Positions 1 to 12,110 are shown, counted from the stretch's first letter. The stretch is 64,000 bases of DNA from Methylotenera sp. (GCA_013141075.1 JABFRQ010000005.1:124001-188000); one strand, 5' to 3'. Notes: generated from the sequence alone by a model not told the origin. Numbers and translations: made by a program.

Positions 1-1
1 A

Positions 2-886
2 GTGATTATCAAGGCGGCTGGTGGTGGTGGTGGGCGCGGTATGCGAGTTGTGCATACTGAGGCTGCGTTAATTGCCTCTGTCAATATGACCAAAGCAGAA
101 GCGCAAGCAGCGTTTGGTAACCCTGTGGTTTATATGGAAAAATACTTAGAAAAGCCGCGCCATATTGAGATTCAAATATTGGCCGACCAACATGGCAATG
201 CGGTATATTTGGGCGAACGTGATTGCTCGATGCAACGCCGCCATCAAAAAATTATTGAAGAAGCGCCAGCGCCGCTTTTAAACACTAAGTTACGCGACAA
301 AATTGGCGAGCGCTGTGCTGAAGCTTGCCGAAAAATTAACTATCGTGGTGCAGGCACATTTGAATTTTTGTACGAAAACAACGAGTTTTATTTCATTGAA
401 ATGAACACCCGCCTACAAGTGGAGCACACCGTTACCGAAATGATTACGGGCATTGATTTAGTGCAACAACAAATTTTTGTAGCCTCTGGTGAAAAGCTTA
501 AGTTTAAACAAAAAGACATTGTGCTTAAAGGTCATGCCATTGAATGCCGCCTGAATGCTGAAGATCCATACACCTTTGTACCTTCTCCTGGCAAAATTCA
601 AACATTTCACATGCCAGGCGGCCCTGGCGTGCGCATTGATACCCATGCTTATGCAGGTTACACAGTGCCACAACATTACGACTCTATGATAGGCAAGCTC
701 ATTACTTATGGTGACACGCGTGACCAAGCCATTGCGCGCATGCGCATTGCTTTATCTGAAATGATGATAGGTGGCATTAGCACTAATATTGCCCTACACG
801 CCGATTTAATGGCAGATGCAGCATTTCATGCAGGCGGCACAAGCATTCATTATCTAGAGCAAAAACTAGGCATTTACAATAAATAA
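2..886 (+). CDS. accC: Acetyl-CoA carboxylase biotin carboxylase subunit (5' truncated by window)
   Basis: ATP-grasp biotin carboxylase motifs: [58 protein letters not shown]. Confidence 0.96.
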   Translation: MIIKAAGGGGGRGMRVVHTEAALIASVNMTKAEAQAAFGNPVVYMEKYLEKPRHIEIQILADQHGNAVYLGERDCSMQRRHQKIIEEAPAPLLNTKLRDKIGERCAEACRKINYRGAGTFEFLYENNEFYFIEMNTRLQVEHTVTEMITGIDLVQQQIFVASGEKLKFKQKDIVLKGHAIECRLNAEDPYTFVPSPGKIQTFHMPGGPGVRIDTHAYAGYTVPQHYDSMIGKLITYGDTRDQAIARMRIALSEMMIGGISTNIALHADLMADAAFHAGGTSIHYLEQKLGIYNK

Positions 887-1773
887 TGGCGTGGGTTTCA
901 CTAAAAATTGAAGCACAAGATAATACCGCTGATTTAATTAGCGATACGCTAATGGCGCAAGGCGCGCTTTCAGCCATTATTGAAGATGCGAATGCAGATA
1001 CACTTGATGAACAACCTATTTTCGGCGAGCCTGGTGACCCACCACCTGGCATTTGGCAACAAAATTTGGTTAGCGCTTTGTTTGATGAAGGCGTTGATGT
1101 TGCAAAAACCATTGCAGATTTACAACGCAAAACCAAACTTAACAACCTAAAATATTCAACAGAAATTATTCAAGAGCAAGACTGGGTACGCGCTACGCAA
1201 AGCCAATTTGAACCGATTAAAATTACCGATAATTTATGGATAGTGCCCACTTGGCACAGCGCGCCTAATGTTGATGCCATTAACATTGTGCTAGACCCTG
1301 GTTTAGCGTTTGGCACAGGTAGCCACCCAACAACGCATTTATGTTTGGCATGGCTTACGCAAACCGTTGCACCGCAAAATTCCGTGCTTGATTACGGCTG
1401 TGGTTCAGGCATTTTAGCCATTGCGGCTAAAAAACTTGGTGCTTCGCTGGTTGTAGGCACAGACATTGATGCACAAGCCATACAATCTAGCTTATATAAC
1501 GCTGAACAAAATAATGTGGAAGCTGAGTTTTATCATGCCAGTAAATATCAAGGCCAAGAGTTTGATATAGTTGTGGCCAACATTTTATCAAGCGCGCTAA
1601 GTGTGCTTGCCCCAGCCTTGGCAAAATCATGTAAATCTGGCGGTAAAATTGCATTATCTGGCATTTTAAAAGAGCAAGCAGAAGACGTTTCTGCCATTTA
1701 TGCCCAATGGTTTACTATGCAAGCACCTCAATTTATGGATGCTTGGGTATTGCTTACTGGTACTAAAAAATAG
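886..1773 (+). CDS. prmA: Ribosomal protein L11 methyltransferase
   Basis: LDPGLAFGTGSHPTTHLCL and VLDYGCGSGILAIAAKKLGA motifs; start overlaps the accC stop. Confidence 0.95.
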   Translation: MAWVSLKIEAQDNTADLISDTLMAQGALSAIIEDANADTLDEQPIFGEPGDPPPGIWQQNLVSALFDEGVDVAKTIADLQRKTKLNNLKYSTEIIQEQDWVRATQSQFEPIKITDNLWIVPTWHSAPNVDAINIVLDPGLAFGTGSHPTTHLCLAWLTQTVAPQNSVLDYGCGSGILAIAAKKLGASLVVGTDIDAQAIQSSLYNAEQNNVEAEFYHASKYQGQEFDIVVANILSSALSVLAPALAKSCKSGGKIALSGILKEQAEDVSAIYAQWFTMQAPQFMDAWVLLTGTKK

Positions 1774-1794
1774 GGCTGGCAACAAATTTATATC

Positions 1795-2637
1795 ATGAGT
1801 TCAATCACCAACTGCCCTAACTGCCAAACGCAATTTGTTGTGACCGAAGAACAGCTTAGCCAGTTCGGCGGCAAAGTGCGCTGCGGTAGCTGCTTAAATG
1901 TGTTTAATGCAACCCAGCACATGGTAGCGCCTGCAGATTTAATTGATATCGCCCTAACAAGCGCCCCCGCCAATGAAGATGAAGCTCCAACCACACCCGA
2001 TATTGAAGCTCACAAAGAAGCTGAGCGCCGTACTCGTGTAATTGATGCAGGCGAATTTGAAGTTGATACAATTCAAGAGCAGTCACAAGAGCCGTCTTTT
2101 TCTTTTGGCAATACAATCGGCGATATTCTCAAATTTGATAAACCAACTAGGCGTAAAAGAGCTTTTTCTAACGAGTTTTTAGGTTTAATTTGTTTTGTTT
2201 TACTGCTCGCCGCTATTGTGCAAAGTATTTATTTTTTACGCACAGAAATCACCACTTTTTACCCTGAAACCAAGCCATATTTATTGCTAGCTTGTGAAAA
2301 AATTAACTGCACTATTGATTTACCCAAACAAATTGAACTGATTGTCATTGATGATTCTGATATGCAAGAAGACGCTGAATCCTCAGGTTTAATGCGTCTA
2401 TCAAGCACTTTAATCAACCAAGCGGGTTTTAACCAAGCTTACCCAAATTTAGAACTCACCTTGACTGACACTGAAGATATCCCTAAATTAAGACGCATAT
2501 TTAAGCCCAATGAATATCTGCCGACGAAAACAGATATTGCAAAAGGCCTAGCAGCAAGTGAAGAAATTAAAGTCAAATTAGCTATTACCACCGCTGGTGA
2601 AGTAGTTGCTGGCTATCGTTTAGCCGTAAATTACTAA
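1795..2637 (+). CDS. Zinc-ribbon / DUF3426 membrane protein
   Basis: N-terminal CPNCQTQF...VRCGSC zinc ribbon, one TM segment, DUF3426-like C-terminus. Confidence 0.8.
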   Translation: MSSITNCPNCQTQFVVTEEQLSQFGGKVRCGSCLNVFNATQHMVAPADLIDIALTSAPANEDEAPTTPDIEAHKEAERRTRVIDAGEFEVDTIQEQSQEPSFSFGNTIGDILKFDKPTRRKRAFSNEFLGLICFVLLLAAIVQSIYFLRTEITTFYPETKPYLLLACEKINCTIDLPKQIELIVIDDSDMQEDAESSGLMRLSSTLINQAGFNQAYPNLELTLTDTEDIPKLRRIFKPNEYLPTKTDIAKGLAASEEIKVKLAITTAGEVVAGYRLAVNY

Positions 2638-2793
2638 ACTATCGCTGCAACTTCAATAGTATTTCTAATGAAAATCATTAGGCGCATTTAGTCAGTTTAC
2701 ATAGCTCAGTTTTAAAACTGTTCTGTATTATTCAAGTCATAGATTGTGTACGACTTAATTTAAACCGTGTTATAACTTACTAGGAGATTTATC

Positions 2794-2865
2794 ATGTGGA
2801 CAACACCAGCAGCTACAGAAATGCGTTTTGGCTTTGAAGTAACAATGTACGTAATGAATAAATAG
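2794..2865 (+). CDS. pqqA: PQQ precursor peptide PqqA (23 aa), not in the ORF track
   Basis: ATG with SD (aggag) encodes MWTTPAATEMRFGFEVTMYVMNK; the conserved E-V-T-M-Y cross-link residues are present. Confidence 0.9.
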   Translation: MWTTPAATEMRFGFEVTMYVMNK

Positions 2866-2892
2866 TTTTAAAAATAAGTTAATTCTTATTTA

Positions 2893-2920
2893 AAAAAGGC
2901 GCCTAGTGCGCCTTTTAATT
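2893..2920 (+). terminator. Rho-independent terminator after pqqA
   Basis: AAAAGGCGC cta GTGCGCCTTTT hairpin. Confidence 0.7.
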
Positions 2921-3141
2921 TAGGCGCACCAATCAATGGTCGCGCCTTTTTTATGGGCGAAAATAATGCAATATTTTTTGCACAAATTATTGTTTTTTGC
3001 ATGTGCTCAAGGTTAATGCTCTGAGAGCCGCTATAATACTGCCTCGCAGGGCATCATTTTTCTCTCGGGCGTGATTCGCATGTTTTCAGCAGAGGTTTTT
3101 ACTTTAAATATCTAACGTTTTCCGCTCTAGCTTAGCTCTTT

Positions 3142-4044
3142 TTATGCAATCAATTTCATGTAATCAGAATGTATGTCGTTAATCGCCCCTGCAATTTTTT
3201 CTACCGCCTCTAAGCGCACAAAACTTTTGCGCCAAACAATGGCAATGCGTCTTGTGGGCGCGGGTGCAATAAATGGAATCACTTTAATCAGCGGGTTATT
3301 ATAGCGTGCTGCCGTGGCCGAGCATGGCAACACGGTGATACCCAAATTTGATGCCACCATATTGCGTATGGTTTCTAGCGAATTCCCTTGTAACACCTCG
3401 CCCTTGCGCGACAATTCTGGGCAGGCTTGCGTGACTTGGTTACTAAAACAATGGCCGCTATTGAGTAGCAGTACTTTTTCTTCAGATAGTTCTTCTGGGC
3501 GAATGTGTTTACGTTGCGCCCAATGATGATTGCTCGGTACCACTACATCAAACTCTTCGTCATACAAAGCGCGATATTGCAGGCCTGGCACATCAAAAGG
3601 TAGCGCAATAATCGCCACATCAATCACGCCATTTTTAAGCTGAACTTCTAAATTAGCCGTTAAATTTTCTTCTACTTCTAGCGGCATATCTGGCGCGGTT
3701 TTACGCAAAATTGGGATAATTTCTGGCAATAAATACGGGCCAATTGAATGGATTAAACCAAGCTTTAATGTGCCTTTCAGCTGATTTTTGCCTAGCTCTG
3801 CCAGCTGCCTAATTTGCAAGGCTTCTTCTAGCACTCTTGACGCTTGCAATACGATTTTTTCGCCTATTTCTGTCATGCTCACATCAGAGCGGCTGCGCTC
3901 AAAAATAATGATATTTAACTCTTCTTCTAGCTTTTTAATGGCCAAGCTTAAGGCGGGCTGCGTCACAAAGCATTTTTCCGCCGCACGCCTAAAATTATGC
4001 TCTTGCGCCACGGCAACTATAAATTTTAATTCTGTTAAAGTCAT
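3142..4044 (-). CDS. oxyR: LysR-family hydrogen peroxide-type regulator (OxyR-like)
   Basis: MTLTELKFIVAVAQEHNFRRAAEKCFVTQPALSLAIKKLEEEL; divergent from katG; conserved C in NSGHCF. Start moved from the ORF-track ATG at 4140. Confidence 0.85.
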   Translation of the reverse strand: MTLTELKFIVAVAQEHNFRRAAEKCFVTQPALSLAIKKLEEELNIIIFERSRSDVSMTEIGEKIVLQASRVLEEALQIRQLAELGKNQLKGTLKLGLIHSIGPYLLPEIIPILRKTAPDMPLEVEENLTANLEVQLKNGVIDVAIIALPFDVPGLQYRALYDEEFDVVVPSNHHWAQRKHIRPEELSEEKVLLLNSGHCFSNQVTQACPELSRKGEVLQGNSLETIRNMVASNLGITVLPCSATAARYNNPLIKVIPFIAPAPTRRIAIVWRKSFVRLEAVEKIAGAINDIHSDYMKLIA

Positions 4045-4169
4045 CTGCAAATCATACAACGATAAATTAAATTTATCAACACTATCAAAACATACAATTA
4101 TACATATCAAACTTAGCACTCTAATATGCATCCTATACATCGTTATTGATGATAATTTAAGAGTAAATC

Positions 4170-4244
4170 ATGATAAAAGTTATTTTAGAAAGTACACGCC
4201 AAGTATTTATCGAAATGCTGGCCGATTTTGCAGCAAGTAATTAA
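4170..4244 (+). CDS. Possible small ORF (24 aa) in the katG leader
   Basis: ATG..TAA encoding MIKVILESTRQVFIEMLADFAASN just upstream of katG; weak SD. Confidence 0.3.
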   Translation: MIKVILESTRQVFIEMLADFAASN

Positions 4245-4257
4245 TTGATATTTATAG

Positions 4258-6468
<2,211 letters not shown>

Positions 6469-6484
6469 TTGCTAATTCAAGCTT

Positions 6485-6513
6485 AAAAAAGCCCGCAATA
6501 GTGCGGGCTTTTT
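6485..6513 (+). terminator. Rho-independent terminator after katG
   Basis: aaaaaaGCCCGCaatagtGCGGGCttttta. Confidence 0.85.
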
Positions 6514-6585
6514 AATTTGTAAGTTTTTATATGCGTTTGTGACTAATTCATATATTTATCACCTAAAATAACCTAATTAAACTCT

Positions 6586-6762
6586 ATGGAAATCAAAATG
6601 AAAACATGGCAATGCGTAGTATGCGGTTTAATTTATGAAGAAGAAAAAGGCTGGCCTGAAGATGGCATAGCCGCTGGCACCCGTTGGGAAGACGTGCCAG
6701 CAGATTGGAAATGCCCAGAATGTGGCGTAAGCAAAGCTGAGTTTGAGATGGTGGAGTTTTAA
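6586..6762 (+). CDS. Rubredoxin
   Basis: MEIKMKTWQCVVCGLIYEEEKGWPEDGIAAGTRWEDVPADWKCPECGVSKAEFEMVEF; two CxxCG motifs (CVVCG, CPECG). Confidence 0.95.
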   Translation: MEIKMKTWQCVVCGLIYEEEKGWPEDGIAAGTRWEDVPADWKCPECGVSKAEFEMVEF

Positions 6763-6791
6763 CGCCTATACTCTCCCGAGAGATTTTTATG

Positions 6792-6826
6792 CCTCTGAGA
6801 GCCACCTAGAGCGCGGCTCTCAGAGG
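6792..6826. repeat. Perfect 12-bp inverted repeat (hairpin) downstream of rubredoxin
   Basis: CCTCTGAGAGCC acctagagcgc GGCTCTCAGAGG. Confidence 0.7.
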
Positions 6827-6982
6827 TGGTCGGTTGATGTAGTGTTAATTTGATTAAAAAAATAAGCAATTATTGTCAGCGTTTTAGCTGTGTGATTATT
6901 GCTCCATTTCACTGTAATACGCAAAAGTGCGCTTACTTTTCAGGTACTATCCTGACTTCACTCATCCACCTGCAATTTTCCC

Positions 6983-8302
6983 ATGCAAACTGAAACAAAA
7001 GAAAACCCCAATTACGCCGTTGTGGCGGCTGTTCAGCTACCTAGCGTTACTGACCTTGAATTTAACGCTTCACTCAACGAGTTGCGCGAGTTAGCTAAAA
7101 CGCTGGGCTACACCGTGGTTAAAACATTCATTCAAAAGCGCGCTGGCTTTGACATGAAAGCTTACCTTGGCATAGGCAAGCAGCAAGAAATTCGTGAATA
7201 CGTGAATCACGAAACCGCAGTTGAGGCAGACCAACACAATTTTGAAATTAACACGCTATTAGTTGACCATGAAATTTCACCCTCGCAAGCGCGTAATTTA
7301 GAGCTTGAAGTAGGCTGCATTGTGATGGATCGTACCATGGTGATTTTAGAAATTTTTCACCGCAACGCACGCTCACGCGCCGCAAAAGCACAAGTAGAAA
7401 TCGCCCGCCTTGGCTACATGGCACCGCGCCTGCGTGAAGCCGCCAAGCTCGCTGGCTCACAAGGCCGCCAACGTAGCGGCGAAGGCGGCCGTGGCGCGGG
7501 CGAATCGCAAACTGAACTTGATAAACGCAAAATTCGCGACCGCATTGCCGAACTACAACTAGAAATTGTAGCCATGGAAGCCGAACGCAAAACCCAAAGC
7601 GCACGGCGGCATGGGCAACAAAATTCCACTAGCGTGGCGCTGGTGGGCTACACCAACGCGGGTAAATCTACCTTAATGCGCGCACTCACAGGCAGCGAAG
7701 TGCTGGTGGCCAACAAACTATTCGCCACACTAGACACCACCGTGCGTGCGCTGCACCCAGAGAGCGTGCCGCGCGTGCTGGTGAGTGACACCGTCGGCTT
7801 TATTAAAAACCTGCCACACGGCCTTGTAGCCTCGTTTAAATCCACCTTAGATGAAGCCTTAGACGCCGCGCTACTGCTACACGTAATTGACGCCAGCGAC
7901 CCAGGCTTTGAACGCCAACTTGAAGTAACCAATGAAGTGCTAGATGATATTGGCGCAAATGTTGTACCGCGTATTAAAATTTTCAACAAATTTGACTTTG
8001 TAGGCGACGAAACCGCACAAGCCGAATGCGAAGCGGCCTTAAAAGCAAAATACCCAGATTGCATAGTCATGAGCGCCCGCAGGCCAGACGATGTAGCCAA
8101 ACTACACCAAATAATCGTCACGTTTTTTCAGCAAGATTTAATAGAAGCCGAGCTTTTTTTACCATGGACAGCCCAACAACACCGTGGCGAAATCTACGCC
8201 AACTGCCAAGTGCTAGAAGAACATTCAGACGAAGCAGGCGCGTATTTTAAAGTGCGCGGTGAAGTGAATGTGGTGAATAAACTGCGCGAGAAACTTAACT
8301 AA
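6983..8302 (+). CDS. hflX: GTPase HflX
   Basis: SQGRQRSGEGGRGAGESQTELDKR and GYTNAGKSTLMRALT G1 motif. Confidence 0.96.
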   Translation: MQTETKENPNYAVVAAVQLPSVTDLEFNASLNELRELAKTLGYTVVKTFIQKRAGFDMKAYLGIGKQQEIREYVNHETAVEADQHNFEINTLLVDHEISPSQARNLELEVGCIVMDRTMVILEIFHRNARSRAAKAQVEIARLGYMAPRLREAAKLAGSQGRQRSGEGGRGAGESQTELDKRKIRDRIAELQLEIVAMEAERKTQSARRHGQQNSTSVALVGYTNAGKSTLMRALTGSEVLVANKLFATLDTTVRALHPESVPRVLVSDTVGFIKNLPHGLVASFKSTLDEALDAALLLHVIDASDPGFERQLEVTNEVLDDIGANVVPRIKIFNKFDFVGDETAQAECEAALKAKYPDCIVMSARRPDDVAKLHQIIVTFFQQDLIEAELFLPWTAQQHRGEIYANCQVLEEHSDEAGAYFKVRGEVNVVNKLREKLN

Positions 8303-8318
8303 GCGCAAAAAAATCATC

Positions 8319-8382
8319 GTCATTGCGAGTGTAGCACGGCAATCTGAAAGTGTTAGATTGCCGCGCTACGCTCGCAATGACG
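8319..8382. repeat. REP-like palindromic element (family 1)
   Basis: CGTCATTGCGAGTGTAGCACGGCAATCT...AGATTGCCGCGCTACGCTCGCAATGACG; related copies at 52022, 52677, 59778. Confidence 0.85.
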
Positions 8383-8484
8383 ATTAAATATGCTAAAACA
8401 GATGTCCTGCGAGGCAGTATCCATGCGGCTTGCAGAGCATGTGTTTTTGATGATATTTTAAATCTAAGTAAAAAAATTAAAGTT

Positions 8485-8560
8485 GTAGGGCGGACTCGCG
8501 AAGCAGTCCGCCGTATGTTTGGTAAAAGCATACGGCGCACCGTAAACGGGTGTGCCCTAC
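8485..8560. repeat. Multi-stem palindromic element
   Basis: Outer GTAGGGC/GCCCTAC enclosing GGCGGACT/AGTCCGCC, CGTATG/CATACG and CACC/GGTG stems. Confidence 0.75.
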
Positions 8561-8593
8561 GTGCTAATGGTAGCTACGGGATAAAGTCTAAGA

Positions 8594-9103
8594 TCAAAAT
8601 ATCTTTTGGTTAAATTTGAATTTTTCTTTTGTTAACCAACTCTCTGTGAAATTCTGTTTCATTGGTTGTTTTAAGCTTAATTTCAGATGCTTTGACATAG
8701 CTTCCAATGAAACTATGCCTTCACCCCATCCACAAGTACATGCATATTTAATTGCGGCTTTATCTGGGCTATTAAGAAACCAGATTTTTTTATCAATCAT
8801 ATGCGCATATATAATTAATGCCTTTTCTCCATCATCTAGCGGAAGGCTTTTGGGATTGTTCATATCAAATTCAATAACCTGCATATCACTAATCATTTCT
8901 ATATGCTTGAATGTAATCTTTAATTCAGATTCGTCTATCGTCTGTTCTGGTCTTCTGTTCTGATACCCTGTCTGTGTTTCTTCAATAACCTTATCTACGG
9001 TATGCAAGCTAAAATACTCAGAAAGTGCCTTCCAGCAATTCACTCGATGGGCTTCCAAAATCACATTGGTATCTATCAGAACAATGTCGCCCTTTTTAAA
9101 CAA
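8594..9103 (-). CDS. PIN-like toxin domain protein
   Basis: VLIDTNVILEAHR N-terminal PIN motif; downstream of the XRE-ImmA gene with a 12-nt gap. Confidence 0.65.
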   Translation of the reverse strand: MFKKGDIVLIDTNVILEAHRVNCWKALSEYFSLHTVDKVIEETQTGYQNRRPEQTIDESELKITFKHIEMISDMQVIEFDMNNPKSLPLDDGEKALIIYAHMIDKKIWFLNSPDKAAIKYACTCGWGEGIVSLEAMSKHLKLSLKQPMKQNFTESWLTKEKFKFNQKIF

Positions 9104-9115
9104 TCTAAACCTATC

Positions 9116-10216
9116 TTATAAGTCAAATGGTGCGATTAATTGATAGCTTGAAAACAACGATTCCAAATCATCAATAGTTATTTGCAAAATATCGGCAACT
9201 TTTCGTACAGACATTTCACCATTTTCAATTGCCCAACCCAAACGCCTAACAAAGGCATCACTGAGAAAATTAGGCTTTTCATCAGGCAACTCAGTTTTGC
9301 AAGCTGAATCATCTATTTTGTTTGCTTCTAACGGCGAGAAGTATCCCAATGATTTCAGCCGCCATTTCATTGCTTGGCCGCTTACTTTAAAATGTGCTGC
9401 AGCCTCTTTAATCCATATCGGATTATCTTTTTGCGGCATACCTTTTACCTGAATATATTTCAAAATACTACTTTCAGGCATCAATAGTCCTGAAGCAAAC
9501 GCATCTGCCAACTGCTCAACTTTAGCCTTCTTAGACGGGTTGCTATCTTCAATATGCTCTGGTTGCATTCGCTCCCATGTAAGCAAGTGAAAAAATTCAT
9601 GCGCCAAATCGAAATTTCTGCGAACAAGAACTTCATTACGATTTATCATAATCGTATTCAAAGGTCCCAATTTACATGCAGCACCTGAAATGCCTTGCAC
9701 AGCATCAGTATGCAAAATCAGAATATCTAGCTTTTCATTTAATACGGATAAAAGCTTATGGGCTGGAACATCACCTAACTCAAGAGCGTTCGCCACATTG
9801 CTACCTTCAAGATAAGCCTCTTCAAATGTGCTATCTTTTCTGATGTCGATTTGGGTCAATGATGAGTTAACAGAGGCATTCATTAACTTACCAAGATAGC
9901 GATAAGTCGCAATCCACTTGCCAGCTTTTTGCTCAAACGCATTAATTGCTGACACCTCACATTGACTAGATTTACGCCAAGAAAAACTTGCTTCACCTGC
10001 CAACTCAAGCGGATCGGTAAAATATGAATGCGCTACGCCAAAAAATCTGGCCGCCGCCAAGAGCTCCTGGGGTTGAATAGCCCGATTACCTGACTCAAAC
10101 TCTGCCAAGCTCTGGCGATTATTCATCCCCATTTCTTTAGACAAGTCCTCTTGAGATACTTTGCGCGCCTCACGTAGGCGCAACAAACGCTTCCTAATTG
10201 TCAATTGCATTCCCAT
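9116..10216 (-). CDS. XRE HTH + ImmA/IrrE metallopeptidase-domain protein
   Basis: RLREARKVSQEDLSKEMGMNNRQSLAEFE HTH and FDLAHEFFHLL (HExxH-like) motif; start revised to the MGMQLTIRKR ATG. Confidence 0.85.
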   Translation of the reverse strand: MGMQLTIRKRLLRLREARKVSQEDLSKEMGMNNRQSLAEFESGNRAIQPQELLAAARFFGVAHSYFTDPLELAGEASFSWRKSSQCEVSAINAFEQKAGKWIATYRYLGKLMNASVNSSLTQIDIRKDSTFEEAYLEGSNVANALELGDVPAHKLLSVLNEKLDILILHTDAVQGISGAACKLGPLNTIMINRNEVLVRRNFDLAHEFFHLLTWERMQPEHIEDSNPSKKAKVEQLADAFASGLLMPESSILKYIQVKGMPQKDNPIWIKEAAAHFKVSGQAMKWRLKSLGYFSPLEANKIDDSACKTELPDEKPNFLSDAFVRRLGWAIENGEMSVRKVADILQITIDDLESLFSSYQLIAPFDL

Positions 10217-10244
10217 GATTTGGCTCCCCCATAACCCGATATTA

Positions 10245-10273
10245 TATCTTGCAAATTTTAAATTTGCAAGATA
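10245..10273. promoter_or_regulatory. Perfect 14-bp inverted repeat, probable operator for the XRE-ImmA/PIN operon
   Basis: TATCTTGCAAATTT t AAATTTGCAAGATA directly upstream of the gene start. Confidence 0.65.
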
Positions 10274-10434
10274 AGTATGCCAAGCCAAATATTTCTTAGT
10301 TAATATGTACTTTAACTAACGTGTAATTACCAAATTGGCAAAAATACAACTGCCACTGGCATACAGATTTCCACGCTTTGAAACCGCCAAACAATGTATT
10401 TGCCGAACAGTAAAACTGATCTGTTACTTCAGAC

Positions 10435-10439
10435 ACTAC
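10435..10439. other. Target-site duplication (left copy) of the Tn7-like element
   Basis: ACTAC; identical to 42583-42587. Confidence 0.85.
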
Positions 10440-10573
10440 TGTCGAATGCCACAATTAATGCAAAAATGATACATTGATTTATAAAGGTTTTTGCAATTAA
10501 TAAATCAATTAATTTTTTAAAAATGTCATAGAAACTGCAAAAATCCCGATTTTGTGTCACAGATAATGCAAAA
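10440..10573 (+). repeat. Tn7-like left end with three TnsB-type sites
   Basis: CACAATTAATGCAAAA (10450-10465), CATAGAAACTGCAAAA (10527-10542), CACAGATAATGCAAAA (10558-10573), all in direct orientation. Confidence 0.85.
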
Positions 10574-10758
10574 TTTAATGACTAAGTAACTAATCTATTA
10601 AAACAATTATTCTGTAGGACGATTCAGGGGGACAAAGCAGCCGCACAGTTTTTTTAACTTCAGCGCGTACTGTAGACCAATAAGCGGTCATTATAAAATG
10701 CAATCGAATTTGGAGGGGAAATTTACTATTAACTTACTTAATTGACTTCAATAACATA

Positions 10759-11205
10759 CTAATCCAGTTTAATCTTAATGGGAGTCCCCCAATCCTTAGT
10801 AAGGCCTAATCTTAGATTTAACATAGTGTCTTGACCAATTCTCTCAGATAACTTTGATTCGATTTCAGCAAAGGTTGCCAGTGCTGCCGCAACTATAGCC
10901 TTTCCTTGTGGCGTAAGAAGGACAATTTTTGCACTTAGGTTACTAGAGTCAATTTCTGTTTTTACTAAATTTACAGCTTCAAGCTCTCTTACACTTTTTT
11001 GCGCGGCTTGCCGAGAAATCCCTAATCTTCTCGCTAATTCTGAAATGCGGATTCCATCATTAGGTAAATAAGCCATTACTGTTGATTGGCTATGACTAAT
11101 ATTTGGCCAACCTTGCACCTTAAGAGATGCTAAAAGACTTTCATCAAACCATTTGAAAGCATCTAGTAGCAGTCTGCCAATAGGGATGTGTTTGTTGTTT
11201 TCCAT
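10759..11205 (-). CDS. MarR-family transcriptional regulator
   Basis: ISELARRLGISRQAAQKSVRELEAVNLV wHTH; start revised to MENNKHIP. Confidence 0.8.
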   Translation of the reverse strand: MENNKHIPIGRLLLDAFKWFDESLLASLKVQGWPNISHSQSTVMAYLPNDGIRISELARRLGISRQAAQKSVRELEAVNLVKTEIDSSNLSAKIVLLTPQGKAIVAAALATFAEIESKLSERIGQDTMLNLRLGLTKDWGTPIKIKLD

Positions 11206-11224
11206 AGCACAAAGTGTAATACTG

Positions 11225-11273
11225 GTTGACACTAAATGCAAGAATGATTATAGTGTCAACTAAATTGACACTA
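11225..11273. promoter_or_regulatory. Operator with three half-sites between the MarR gene and the divergent membrane gene
   Basis: GTTGACACTA-N16-TAGTGTCAAC followed by TTGACACTA. Confidence 0.7.
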
Positions 11274-11312
11274 TGCCTTTCTTAAATTTAACTAACTTAT
11301 GGAGAATCAAAT

Positions 11313-11723
11313 ATGCGTACTATTATCGCTGGCTTTGCAGGAGGCATTGCAACACTCATATCAGGCACTATCATCGCAATTATTATGCAACCCTTTGTTG
11401 CACCTCATTTTGAAGGATATATTCGTAAAGAAGGCGAAGATGGACTATTTTTCCCAGCGTTGGTTGTTGGCTATTTGGTAATCGGCTTTGCTTTAAGCTA
11501 TCTAGCGCCTAAGCTAGGGGTTAAAAACATTAAGCATTCGCAGATTCTGTTAATAGGCTTGACTCTAGGTATGGCAATTTTCTTAGGGGATCACCTTGTA
11601 ACTGCGGGGTGGTCTAGACTTAATGCTGGGGCTATGGCTTTTTCTGGTGCACTAGATAGTTTGTCAGTAATGGTGGGCTTTTGGGTAGTTTCTATGGTCC
11701 ATTGCTATAAATCTAATCATTAA
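11313..11723 (+). CDS. Small integral membrane protein of unknown function
   Basis: Four hydrophobic segments; divergent from the MarR gene. Confidence 0.7.
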   Translation: MRTIIAGFAGGIATLISGTIIAIIMQPFVAPHFEGYIRKEGEDGLFFPALVVGYLVIGFALSYLAPKLGVKNIKHSQILLIGLTLGMAIFLGDHLVTAGWSRLNAGAMAFSGALDSLSVMVGFWVVSMVHCYKSNH

Positions 11724-12110
11724 TACTTTCAATCATGTAAATTGTTCTCTCAGAAATGCTAATGTAATGTGTGTGTTATATGCGTCTAGGCCTAAACTTT
11801 CCTACGCACTTTTCCTGCTGAAATAGAAAATGTTTTTTGAAATAAGCGCGAATCTGCGCTTTTACCTTCAATGAGAGAGTTTGCAAATGAGCTTAATCCG
11901 CTTTCAGTAGCGTAAGCATTAGGCAAAAAGCCGGTGGCGAATATTGCAATTACACCAAAAACTAAATTTTTAAGAAATGAATTTTTCACTATTTTGTTCA
12001 CACCTTTGCTACCGTCATGCGCATGTCGTTTACATACGTTACCGTACACGATGCGGCTTCGGTACATTGTTTTATTGAAAATATCTTGCAGGAAAAGTAA
12101 TTTGAGTTAA

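Noticed and set aside
7248-8121. Antisense ORFs in hflX (118, 71 and 157 aa)
   Set aside because: Low-complexity Ser/Ala or Arg-rich shadow translations of a conserved gene.
11792-12067. 91-aa minus-strand ORF next to the GST gene
   Set aside because: Has a signal-peptide-like stretch but no recognised family and an implausible N-terminal extension; not called as a gene.
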